A stretch of DNA of 58,550 bases from Bacteroides fragilis. GTDB taxonomy: Bacteria; Bacillota; Clostridia; Lachnospirales; Lachnospiraceae. A program made the position numbers and the translations under genes. The DNA lies in contig JAMPFK010000017.1 of the NCBI GenBank assembly GCA_023664485.1, forward strand, positions 1 through 58,550. The letters are read 5' to 3'. Shown piece by piece: positions 1 through 7,756 of the stretch; the stretch's first letter is position 1, and every line of letters begins with the position of its first letter. Under the pieces are notes generated by a model that worked only from the letters and a program-made list of their open reading frames with translations, was not told the origin of the DNA and did no database searches.

Positions 1-46
1 GTCCGGAGAAAAAACACGGTACAGTTTAGAAAGGATGATACTTAAT

Positions 47-760
47 ATGAAAAAACTATTAGCAATATTAGGTATGATTACCTGTATGTTCGGTCTGGCT
101 GCCTGCGGTTCTGCGGAGGAAGCGGCGCCGGTCGATGCGGCGACAGAACAGCAGATGCTCGAATTTTTTGCGCAGAGAGTCGATATCATTTATCAGATCT
201 GCAGTTCCGGCGGGATAGAGGAAAGCAGGGAGGACGAGGTCGTTTATAACGGTCTTCTGGGCTTTCAGAGCGCAATGGAAGATATAGGTAATTACCTTGG
301 AACAAATGGCGGCACGATCGAATATAACGAGGATAATTATGTCGTCAGAATTAATGTGAACGGTTCCGCTCACAGCGCCGTTGTCGAAATGGTAGTGGAT
401 AATGAGACGGCACAGTTCACGAGCATTGCAACGAATGTAAACTATACCTTTGGGGAAAAGATGGAGAAGGCGGCGTTAAATACGCTGCTCGGCATGGGAA
501 CCGTATTCGTTGTCCTGGTTCTGATCAGTCTGATCATCTCCCTGTTCGGCCTGATTCCGAAACTTACGGAGAAGAAGAAAGAGCCGGAAAAAGCGCCGGA
601 AGAGAAAATGAACGATGCAGCCGTACAGATCAGCGAAGAAGAGCCTGGCGACGACCTGGAGCTTGCAGCTGTTATTTCCGCAGCGATCGCGGCTTATGAG
701 GGTTCCGGTTCCACCGATGGATTCGTTGTCCGTTCCATCAGAAAAGTATACAGAAAGTAA
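47..760 (+). CDS. OadG-family gamma subunit of sodium-pump decarboxylase
   Basis: Probable small membrane subunit of a sodium-translocating decarboxylase, which anchors and assembles the complex at the membrane. Visible: an N-terminal hydrophobic signal ending in a lipobox-like LAACG (Cys about residue 20), a soluble domain of about 120 residues, one strong membrane helix near residues 148-170 (VFVVLVLISLIISLFGLI) and a charged, Lys/Glu-rich cytoplasmic tail. The helix plus charged tail is the OadG pattern; the extracellular lipoprotein-like domain makes it about twice as long as a classical OadG. The start at 47 is preferred over an in-frame ATG at 35 because an AGAAAGGA ribosome site lies before it. 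It is first in a decarboxylase gene set (carrier, beta, alpha follow). Family assignment rests mainly on context and topology. Confidence 0.75.
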   Translation: MKKLLAILGMITCMFGLAACGSAEEAAPVDAATEQQMLEFFAQRVDIIYQICSSGGIEESREDEVVYNGLLGFQSAMEDIGNYLGTNGGTIEYNEDNYVVRINVNGSAHSAVVEMVVDNETAQFTSIATNVNYTFGEKMEKAALNTLLGMGTVFVVLVLISLIISLFGLIPKLTEKKKEPEKAPEEKMNDAAVQISEEEPGDDLELAAVISAAIAAYEGSGSTDGFVVRSIRKVYRK

Positions 761-801
761 AGGCAGAAAGCCTGATTGTAAGTAATCACAGGAGAATAAA
801 C

Positions 802-856
802 GGAAAAATCCAGGATTTTTCCATTACAAATTTGGCGATGGGACGCTTTCAGCGTC
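802..856. repeat. Two perfect hairpins between oadG-like and biotin-carrier genes
   Basis: The 136-bp space between the first two genes holds an inverted repeat with 10-bp arms (GGAAAAATCC, A, GGATTTTTCC; 802-822) and a second one with 6-bp arms around TTC (GACGCT/AGCGTC; 842-856), separated by ACAAATTTGG. No T-run follows, so a terminator is unlikely; an RNA processing or stability element or a small dispersed repeat is more plausible. A similar arrangement precedes hisS. Confidence 0.6.
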
Positions 857-896
857 GGCCAGAGTCTGCAGGAAGAGAGAAAGGAAGGGTATTAAA

Positions 897-1268
897 ATGA
901 AAAATTATACAATTACCGTAAACGGAAGCGTATATGACGTAGTAGTGGAAGAGGGAGCATCGAGCGGCGCAGCAGCGGCAGCTCCGGCGGCTCCCAAGGC
1001 GGCGCCGAAAGCGGCTCCCAAAGCGGCGGCTCCCAAGGCTGGCGGCGCGGCCGGCAGCGTAAAGATCGAGGCGGGCGCGGCCGGCAAGGTATTTAAAGTA
1101 GAGGCGGGCGTAGGCCAGGCGGTAAAGAAGGGCGACACCGTTGTGATTCTCGAAGCGATGAAGATGGAGATTCCTGTTGTGGCTCCTCAGGACGGTACGG
1201 TAGCGAGCATCGACGTAGCTGTCGGCGATCCGGTAGAAGCGGGCGCATTGCTTGCTACTTTGAACTAG
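897..1268 (+). CDS. Biotin carboxyl carrier subunit of decarboxylase
   Basis: Carries the biotin arm that shuttles CO2 from the alpha carboxyltransferase to the beta membrane pump. The 123 residues comprise a short N-terminal segment, an Ala/Pro/Lys linker (about residues 25-50, repeated AAPK units) and a biotinyl/lipoyl domain with the EAMKMEIP signature; Lys89 is the predicted biotinylation site. AAGGAAGGG precedes the ATG. In many decarboxylases this domain is fused to the C terminus of the alpha subunit; here it is a separate gene and the alpha subunit downstream lacks it, so the two complement each other. Modification would need a biotin protein ligase encoded elsewhere. Confidence 0.92.
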   Translation: MKNYTITVNGSVYDVVVEEGASSGAAAAAPAAPKAAPKAAPKAAAPKAGGAAGSVKIEAGAAGKVFKVEAGVGQAVKKGDTVVILEAMKMEIPVVAPQDGTVASIDVAVGDPVEAGALLATLN

Positions 1269-1307
1269 GAACAGGTGTTGTTATAAATTACTTCAGGAGG
1301 TAAAAAC

Positions 1308-2456
1308 ATGGCTTACATAGCAAATACGCTATCCAATCTGCTTCATCAGACGGCCTTCTTCAACCTGACTTGGGGAAATTATCTGATGATCGTGGTAGCT
1401 CTGGTATTTCTATTTCTGGCTATTCGATTTGAGTTTGAACCGCTTCTTCTGGTTCCGATAGCCTTTGGTATGCTGCTCGTTAATATCTATCCGGATATTA
1501 TGGCCGAGTACGGCGAAGGCGGTGCCGGCGGCGGCTTACTGTATTATTTCTACAAACTGGATGAATGGGCGATCTTACCGTCGCTGATCTTTATGGGCGT
1601 CGGCGCGATGACGGATTTCGGCCCCCTGATCGCCAATCCCAAGAGCTTTCTGCTCGGCGCGGCGGCGCAGTTCGGTATTTTTTCAGCTTATTTCGGCGCA
1701 ATCGCGATGGGCTTTAACGATAAAGCTGCTGCGGCGATTTCCATCATCGGCGGTGCGGACGGCCCTACCTCGATTTTCCTCGCCGGAAAATTACAGCAGA
1801 CGACCTTGCTTGGTCCGATTGCTGTGGCGGCTTATTCCTATATGTCCCTCGTGCCGATCATTCAGCCGCCGATCATGAAACTGCTGACGACGAAGAAAGA
1901 AAGACAGATTAAAATGGCGCAGCTTCGTCCGGTCACAAAGCTGGAGAAGATTCTGTTTCCGATCGTCGTTACAATTGTCGTTTCCCTGATTCTTCCGACC
2001 ACGGCTCCCCTCATCGGTATGCTGATGCTCGGCAACCTGTTCCGGGAATCCGGCGTTGTAAGACAGCTGACGGATACCGCATCCAACGCGCTGATGTATA
2101 TCGTTGTTATCGTTCTCGGCACTTCCGTAGGCGCGACGACGAGCGCGGAAGCATTCCTGAATCTGGACACGTTAAAAATCGTAGCGCTCGGCCTGATCGC
2201 ATTCTGTTTCGGTACAGCGGCCGGCGTGCTGTTCGGTAAACTGATGTGCATCATTACAAAAGGAGCGGTCAATCCGCTGATCGGTTCCGCGGGCGTATCC
2301 GCCGTGCCGATGGCGGCCAGGGTTTCCCAGAAGGTAGGCGCGGAGGAAGACCCGACGAACTTCCTGCTGATGCATGCGATGGGGCCTAACGTAGCGGGCG
2401 TTATCGGTACTGCGGTAGCGGCCGGAACCTTTATGGCCGTATTTGGAGTTTTTTAA
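1308..2456 (+). CDS. oadB: Sodium ion-translocating decarboxylase beta subunit
   Basis: Integral membrane subunit that decarboxylates carboxybiotin and pumps sodium outward. The 382-residue protein is almost entirely hydrophobic (about 9-11 helices) and carries the hallmark IIGGADGPTSIF segment, with Asp151 at the position of the family's essential sodium/proton-binding aspartate. Length and motif match OadB/MmdB/GcdB. An AGGAGG site stands before the ATG, 39 bp after the carrier gene. Oxaloacetate is the likely substrate because the alpha subunit downstream is of the oxaloacetate/pyruvate carboxyltransferase type; beta subunits alone do not discriminate. Confidence 0.93.
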   Translation: MAYIANTLSNLLHQTAFFNLTWGNYLMIVVALVFLFLAIRFEFEPLLLVPIAFGMLLVNIYPDIMAEYGEGGAGGGLLYYFYKLDEWAILPSLIFMGVGAMTDFGPLIANPKSFLLGAAAQFGIFSAYFGAIAMGFNDKAAAAISIIGGADGPTSIFLAGKLQQTTLLGPIAVAAYSYMSLVPIIQPPIMKLLTTKKERQIKMAQLRPVTKLEKILFPIVVTIVVSLILPTTAPLIGMLMLGNLFRESGVVRQLTDTASNALMYIVVIVLGTSVGATTSAEAFLNLDTLKIVALGLIAFCFGTAAGVLFGKLMCIITKGAVNPLIGSAGVSAVPMAARVSQKVGAEEDPTNFLLMHAMGPNVAGVIGTAVAAGTFMAVFGVF

Positions 2457-2481
2457 TAGAGAATAGAAGGAGGAAACAGAA

Positions 2482-3909
2482 ATGGCAGAACAGGCTAAAA
2501 AACCGGTTGGAATCATGGAAACCATTCTGCGTGACGCACATCAGTCTCTGATCGCCACGAGAATGCCTACCGAGATGATGCTTCCGATCGTAGAGAAAAT
2601 GGATAAAGTTGGGTATCATGCGGTGGAGTGCTGGGGCGGCGCGACATTTGATGCTTCCCTGCGTTTCCTGAAGGAGGATCCGTGGGACAGATTGAGAAAG
2701 TTAAGAGACGGCTTTAAGAATACCAAACTGCAGATGCTTTTCAGAGGACAGAATATTTTAGGATACCGGCCCTATGCGGACGATGTAGTGGACAGCTTCG
2801 TAGAGAAGTCCATCGCGAACGGCATCGATATCATCCGTATTTTCGACTGTCTGAACGACCTGCGGAATTTACAGGAAGCGGTCAATGCGACCAATCAGGT
2901 AAAAGCGAGAGAGGGCAGAGGACATGCACAGGTCGCTCTTTCCTATACGTTAGGCGATGCCTATACGATGGAATACTGGATGGATATGGCGAAGAAGATC
3001 GAGGAGATGGGCGCGGATTCCATCTGTATCAAGGATATGGCGGGCCTGCTCGTTCCTTATAAGGCTTCCGAAATGATTGCCGCGATGAAGTCCGTAACGA
3101 AGCTGCCGATCCAGCTCCACACACACTATACGTCCGGCGTGGCGGGCATGACTTATCTGAAAGCGGTAGAGGCGGGCGTAGACGTTATCGACTGCGCGAT
3201 TTCTCCTTTCGCTATGGGTACGTCGCAGCCGGCAACGGAAGTTATGGTGGAGACCTTCAAGGGAACGCCTTACGATACGGGCTATGACCAGAATCTGCTC
3301 GCAGAGATTGCGGATTATTTCAGGCCTTACAGAGACGAATGCCTCGCGAACGGCCTGCTGAATCCCAAGGTCATGGGCGTCGATATCAAGACGCTGCTCT
3401 ATCAGGTGCCCGGCGGCATGCTCTCCAACATGGTGAGCCAGTTAAAAGAGCAGAATGCGGAAGACAAATATTACGATGTGCTGCGGGAGATTCCGCAGGT
3501 AAGAAAAGATCTGGGCGAGCCGCCGCTCGTTACGCCTTCTTCTCAGATCGTCGGTACGCAGGCAGTCTTTAACGTACTGATGGGCGAAAGATATAAGATG
3601 GCGACGAAAGAAACGAAAGCGGTTCTCCGCGGCGAGTACGGCCAGACCGTAAAACCGATGAATCAGGAAGTGATCGATAAGGTCATTCCGGGTGAACAGA
3701 GAATCACATGCCGTCCGGCCGATCTGATTGAAAATGAGATGGATAAGCTGGAAGCGGAAATGCGGGAGTGGAAACAGCAGGATGAGGACGTATTGTCTTA
3801 CGCGCTGTTCCCACAGGTAGCGAAAGATTTCTTCAAATATCGCCAGGCACAGCAGGAAAAGGTCGATATGACGCAGGCCGATACGAAGAATAACGCATAT
3901 CCGGTTTAA
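2482..3909 (+). CDS. oadA: Oxaloacetate decarboxylase alpha (carboxyltransferase) subunit
   Basis: Transfers the carboxyl group of oxaloacetate (or a related keto acid) to biotin. The 475 residues show the HMGL-like TIM barrel with ETILRDAHQS near the N terminus (catalytic/metal Asp), the Lys-containing CIKDMAGLL segment (carbamylated-Lys region) and QLHTHYTSG with its metal-binding histidines, then the conserved PYC/OADA region. It stops before a biotinyl domain, consistent with the stand-alone carrier upstream. AGAAGGAGG precedes the ATG. Also annotated as pyruvate carboxylase subunit B in related genomes; the linked beta pump favours the decarboxylase role. It is the last gene before a terminator. 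Confidence 0.93.
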   Translation: MAEQAKKPVGIMETILRDAHQSLIATRMPTEMMLPIVEKMDKVGYHAVECWGGATFDASLRFLKEDPWDRLRKLRDGFKNTKLQMLFRGQNILGYRPYADDVVDSFVEKSIANGIDIIRIFDCLNDLRNLQEAVNATNQVKAREGRGHAQVALSYTLGDAYTMEYWMDMAKKIEEMGADSICIKDMAGLLVPYKASEMIAAMKSVTKLPIQLHTHYTSGVAGMTYLKAVEAGVDVIDCAISPFAMGTSQPATEVMVETFKGTPYDTGYDQNLLAEIADYFRPYRDECLANGLLNPKVMGVDIKTLLYQVPGGMLSNMVSQLKEQNAEDKYYDVLREIPQVRKDLGEPPLVTPSSQIVGTQAVFNVLMGERYKMATKETKAVLRGEYGQTVKPMNQEVIDKVIPGEQRITCRPADLIENEMDKLEAEMREWKQQDEDVLSYALFPQVAKDFFKYRQAQQEKVDMTQADTKNNAYPV

Positions 3910-3938
3910 TACTGGCGTAATAAAATGTAAATAATAAA

Positions 3939-3969
3939 GTGTCTCTGCGGAAAGTCAGAGGCACTTTTT
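3939..3969 (+). terminator. Rho-independent terminator of the decarboxylase operon
   Basis: A 9-bp stem (GTGTCTCTG with CAGAGGCAC, one G-U pair) closes on an 8-base loop and is followed by TTTTT, 30 bp after the oadA stop. Confidence 0.85.
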
Positions 3970-4001
3970 ACGCACAGGGCGCGTTCTGTCCGGTGTTTCG
4001 T

Positions 4002-4066
4002 ATATTGTTTTAAGAATAAAACAATATTGATGAACTATTGACTAATATAGTTTTATCTGATACAAT
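4002..4066 (+). promoter_or_regulatory. Promoter with upstream palindrome for the chemoreceptor gene
   Basis: A sigma-A-like promoter, TTGACT (4038-4043), 17 bp, TACAAT (4061-4066), is preceded by a perfect inverted repeat with 11-bp arms (ATATTGTTTTA, AGAA, TAAAACAATAT; 4002-4027), placed 10 bp before the -35 box, a typical operator or activator position. The remaining ~215 bp to the chemoreceptor ATG is an AT-rich leader with a run of seven G at 4203-4209; I recognise no riboswitch in it. The 375-bp gap holds no gene. Confidence 0.6.
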
Positions 4067-4284
4067 ATAATGCAATCAGATAAAGCGGCAGAAGATTGCC
4101 GGTCATTCATATTTATATAAATATATTATACTTATATAGACATTTTACGAGTTACCTGTACTTGCGCGTAGCCATAGAATGTGTGATGTGAAGACAGTTT
4201 TCGGGGGGGCTGGTCTGACTTTTTCATCATCTTGTTGATAAAGAAATGGTTAAGAATCTATGGTAAATATAAGGAGGAGAAAAG

Positions 4285-6030
4285 ATGGGTAGCAAAGGTA
4301 ACAAAGGAGAGAAAAAGGGCAGTAGAATGGATAAGTACCGAATTAAGGAGCGTTTGGAACATTCGTTTCTGATCGCATCCGGCATCCCCGCATTGGTGGC
4401 TGCCATAGCGCTGGTCACGCTTATTGCGGTATCGCAGATTTATTCGAGTACATTGGTGGATTACGGTTTTGCACAGGGGGATGTGGGGAAAACGCTGGCA
4501 TATTTTGCAGAGACGCGGTCTGCATTGCGGGGCGTTATCGGTTATGACGAGCAGACTGCCATAGACAGCATGATGGAGGATCATAATAAGAACGTCCAGC
4601 TGTTCGAGCAGAGCTTTGCGGATTTGGAAAGCGCCATGGTATCGGATGCGAACAAGGCGATTTACAGCGATATTTCCACAAAGCTGGTGGATTACTGGAA
4701 GCTGGAAAATGAAATCCTGATCTTTGGAGCGGTCACGGACAGGACGATTACCGCACAGGCGCAGGCCCGTGCGATGACTGAGCTGATGCCCTTATACAAT
4801 GATATTTATGAGCAGCTGACGGAAATTATGAATGTAAAAGTAGACAGAGGGAACAGCCTTTCCGCTATATTGTCGGTCGTCAGCACCGGATTGGCGGTTG
4901 CGATCGCGGTTATCATCATTGTGGCGGTGTTCTATTCGATCAGGCTTGGAAGAAGGATCGCCGACGGTATTTCGGCTCCGATGAAGTCTCTTGGAGACCG
5001 GCTGGAAGGCTTTGCGCAGGGCGATTTGTTCAGTCCGTTTCCGACAGTGGATACAAAGGATGAGGTCGCCGATATGATCGCGGCGGCAAACGATATGGCA
5101 CAGTCGCTCGACTTCATTATTGCCGATATGGAATATACGCTGGGAGAGATGGCGGACTCCAACTATACCGTAAGATCGAAGGACAGTTCCAAATACATAG
5201 GAGATTTCCAGCAGTTGTTTGAATCATCGAGGAAGCTGCGGAACTGTATGATAGATACGCTGCGGTTTATCGAAGAATCTTCCTTACAGGTGACGGCGGG
5301 TTCCGGCAACCTGGCGGAGACGTCGCAGAGCCTTGCGGAAGGCGCTACGGAACAGGCAAGCGCGGTACAGGAGCTGCAGGCGACGATTACAACGATCGCG
5401 GAAGCATCTGAGCATGCGGCTTCGAGCGCCGAAGAAGCTTATCATCAGTCGCAGGAATATGCCAATATGGCGGATAACAGCAGCGCGGATATCAAGGCGA
5501 TGGTAGAGGCGATGGAACGTATCAACGATGCCTCTAAGAAAATCGGAAATATTATTTCAGAAATTGAGAGTATTGCATCCCAGACGAATCTGCTTTCCTT
5601 AAACGCTTCCATCGAGGCGGCGAGAGCAGGCGAAGCGGGAAGAGGGTTCTCCGTTGTGGCTGACCAGATCAGACAGCTTGCGGAACAGAGCAGTAAATCG
5701 GCGGTGGATACGAGAACGCTGATCGAAGGGGCTATGCTGGAGATCGAGAACGGTAACAGGGTAGCGGATCGCGCGGTGGCTTCTATCGAGGTCGTCGTAG
5801 AGGGTATCAGAAAGGTTGCGGCTTCTTCCAGGGAATTGAGCAATATTTCTGCGAGCCAGGCACATACAATGAAAGAAGCAGAGGAAGGAATCAATCAGAT
5901 TTCGGATGTTATTCAAACGAATGCGGCAGTCGCACAGGAGTCTTCTGCAACAAGCCAGGAGTTGTCCGCTTCTGCGGCTTCACTGGATGCTTTGATTGCT
6001 AAATTTCAGTTGCCAGCGAAAAATAGCTGA
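4285..6030 (+). CDS. Methyl-accepting chemotaxis protein
   Basis: Membrane chemoreceptor that would signal to a CheA/CheW array. The 581 residues show a membrane helix (about 29-50), an extracytoplasmic four-helix-like sensing region of about 140 residues, a second helix (about 193-218), a HAMP-type linker, then the coiled-coil signalling domain with the hairpin-tip sequence containing NLLSLNASIEAARAGE and GRGFSVVA. The cytoplasmic domain is short, as in Clostridia. The start at 4285 follows AAGGAGGAG; an ATG at 4327 is an alternative. No kinase or coupling genes are adjacent, but a cheR-type gene lies at 11.8 kb. The ligand cannot be deduced. Confidence 0.93.
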   Translation: MGSKGNKGEKKGSRMDKYRIKERLEHSFLIASGIPALVAAIALVTLIAVSQIYSSTLVDYGFAQGDVGKTLAYFAETRSALRGVIGYDEQTAIDSMMEDHNKNVQLFEQSFADLESAMVSDANKAIYSDISTKLVDYWKLENEILIFGAVTDRTITAQAQARAMTELMPLYNDIYEQLTEIMNVKVDRGNSLSAILSVVSTGLAVAIAVIIIVAVFYSIRLGRRIADGISAPMKSLGDRLEGFAQGDLFSPFPTVDTKDEVADMIAAANDMAQSLDFIIADMEYTLGEMADSNYTVRSKDSSKYIGDFQQLFESSRKLRNCMIDTLRFIEESSLQVTAGSGNLAETSQSLAEGATEQASAVQELQATITTIAEASEHAASSAEEAYHQSQEYANMADNSSADIKAMVEAMERINDASKKIGNIISEIESIASQTNLLSLNASIEAARAGEAGRGFSVVADQIRQLAEQSSKSAVDTRTLIEGAMLEIENGNRVADRAVASIEVVVEGIRKVAASSRELSNISASQAHTMKEAEEGINQISDVIQTNAAVAQESSATSQELSASAASLDALIAKFQLPAKNS

Positions 6031-6043
6031 GAAGGTAAAAGGA

Positions 6044-6077
6044 TGCCTCCGAGTCAGAGATGATTTGGGGGCTTTTT
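6044..6077 (+). terminator. Terminator after chemoreceptor
   Basis: A 9-bp stem with G-U pairs (GCCTCCGAG with TTTGGGGGC) followed by TTTTT, 14 bp after the stop. Confidence 0.7.
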
Positions 6078-6151
6078 CCGTATAGATGAAGGAGAGATAA
6101 AAGAAGAACACGAAGGATGCCCGAAAGTATCCGGAAAATATGTTTTTGCTA

Positions 6152-6180
6152 TTGACGTAGGCGGAGGAATAGAATAATAT
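6152..6180 (+). promoter_or_regulatory. Promoter for the TetR-type regulator
   Basis: TTGACG, 17 bp, TAATAT, ending 50 bp before the gene start. Confidence 0.6.
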
Positions 6181-6230
6181 AATAATAACGTGTGTTATAA
6201 AAATATTTACATAGGGGTGAGAATTGCGGT

Positions 6231-6785
6231 ATGGCAAGAAAAGAAACGATTACGAAAACGGATATTTTGAATGCAGCGTTTGAAATGACGATGGAAGAGG
6301 GCTTTGACCATGTTACGGCGAGAACTCTCGCAGCAAAAGCCGGATGCTCGACACAGCCCATTTTCCGGGTTTACAGGAATATGGAAGAGCTGGAAACGGA
6401 GCTGTTCGGACGCGTTGTCGCCTATTTTGATGAGTATTACGAGAAATTTCCGAAAGAAAGTGATACGCCTTTTGTTAATCTTGGATTTGCCTATATTAAA
6501 TTTGCGCAGGATTATCCGAAACTGTTCAAACTGCTGTTCGACTCGGAAAATAAGTACGGAAAAAGCCTGTATGATATTTTGAACGGACAGGGCGGTTCCA
6601 TTGTTAAGGAAGTGAATAATGCCCGTTTCGCCGGATGCCGTAATCCGAGCGTTATGTTTATGAAAATGTGGATATTTATTCATGGCGCTGCCTGTATGTC
6701 CCTTACCGGCGATTACGATCTGGATGAGGAGGAGACCATCGCGCTTCTGGGCGAATCCTATCAGGCTTTTCAGAAAACACTGTAG
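6231..6785 (+). CDS. TetR/AcrR-family transcriptional regulator
   Basis: DNA-binding repressor of 184 residues. The N-terminal helix-turn-helix (about residues 8-53) has the family order: ITKTDILNAAFEMTMEEG, then TARTLAAKAGCS and an aromatic recognition helix with FRVYRNMEEL. The C-terminal ligand domain is helical and unassigned. Ribosome site TAGGGGTGAG. The next gene, an RpiR-type regulator, begins 30 bp downstream, so the two are probably cotranscribed. Target and ligand are unknown; it may control its own operon. Confidence 0.88.
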   Translation: MARKETITKTDILNAAFEMTMEEGFDHVTARTLAAKAGCSTQPIFRVYRNMEELETELFGRVVAYFDEYYEKFPKESDTPFVNLGFAYIKFAQDYPKLFKLLFDSENKYGKSLYDILNGQGGSIVKEVNNARFAGCRNPSVMFMKMWIFIHGAACMSLTGDYDLDEEETIALLGESYQAFQKTL

Positions 6786-6815
6786 CGGCGGCAGAGAGAC
6801 AGGAAAGGACAGCGG

Positions 6816-7754
6816 GTGGCGGCAATGGAGAATCGTTACGATATCATTACCAGAATCAATCAGTATTATGGAAAGATGAGCAAAGGGCAGAAAACCATTG
6901 CGAATTTCATCTATGACCATTACGACCAGGCCGTATTCATGACGGCGGCGAAGCTGGGCGATACGGTCGGGGTCAGTGAATCCACCGTCGTTCGGTTCGC
7001 CTCCTATGTCGGCTACAGCGGCTATCCGGAATTTCAGAAGGATCTGGAAGAATGGGTACAGAATAAGATAAATTCCGTCCAGAAGATCGATGCGAAGTAC
7101 GGAAGGAGCACGCAGTCGGAAATACTGACCTCCGTGCTGAACGCCGATATCGAAAAAATAACGGATACGATCGATAATCTGGATCCGGCGGCCTTTGAGA
7201 CGGCGGTCAATACCATTCTCGAAGCCAGAAATATTTATATCATGGGGATTCGCAGCTGTGCGCCGCTGGCGGATTTCCTGCATTTTTACCTGAATATGAT
7301 CCGCGGCAATGTGATTTTGCTCCGGACGACGAGCGTATCGGAGACCTTTGAACAGATGATCCGCATCGATGAAAAAGACGCGATGATAGGCATCAGTTTC
7401 CCGCGGTATTCCATGCGGACCCTGAAAGCGATGGAGTTCGCCAATGACAGGAACGCCAAGGTAATCGCAATCACCGATACGGTGCATTCCCCGATGAACC
7501 TGTACTCTTCCTGCAATCTTCTTGCAAGGAGCGATATGGTTTCCATCGTCGATTCCCTTGTGGCGCCGCTGAGCCTGATCAATGCGCTCGTGGTCGCGAT
7601 GTGCTTAAAGCGGCCGGCGGATGTAACGAAGAACCTGAAAGAGCTGGAAAGCGCCTGGAACAATTATCAGGTATATCTGAATGACGAGATCAATTTCATC
7701 GATGAAGAGCCGATGTTAAATTATCCTTTGCGCAATCCTTCAAAGGAAGAATAA
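6816..7754 (+). CDS. MurR/RpiR-family transcriptional regulator
   Basis: Regulator of sugar or amino-sugar phosphate metabolism by family. The 312 residues comprise an N-terminal HTH_6 domain (about 1-80; GKMSKGQKTIANFI, then KLGDTVGVSESTVVRFA) and a C-terminal SIS sugar-phosphate-binding domain (about 125-260; IYIMGIRSCAPLADF, then GISFPRYSMRTLKA). The GTG at 6816 is better spaced from AGGAAAGGA than the ATG at 6825; either is possible. No sugar genes are adjacent, so the regulated pathway cannot be named. The flavoprotein gene starts 2 bp after its stop. Confidence 0.9.
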   Translation: MAAMENRYDIITRINQYYGKMSKGQKTIANFIYDHYDQAVFMTAAKLGDTVGVSESTVVRFASYVGYSGYPEFQKDLEEWVQNKINSVQKIDAKYGRSTQSEILTSVLNADIEKITDTIDNLDPAAFETAVNTILEARNIYIMGIRSCAPLADFLHFYLNMIRGNVILLRTTSVSETFEQMIRIDEKDAMIGISFPRYSMRTLKAMEFANDRNAKVIAITDTVHSPMNLYSSCNLLARSDMVSIVDSLVAPLSLINALVVAMCLKRPADVTKNLKELESAWNNYQVYLNDEINFIDEEPMLNYPLRNPSKEE

Positions 7755-7756
7755 GT

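Noticed and set aside
4067..4284. c-di-GMP or other riboswitch before the chemoreceptor
   Set aside because: Conserved GEMM blocks are absent; the leader is AT-rich without the expected paired elements.
6207..7487. Reverse-strand open frame of 426 codons over the TetR and RpiR genes
   Set aside because: It mirrors two clearly recognised genes, has no ribosome site and no family pattern; it is a by-product of codon bias.
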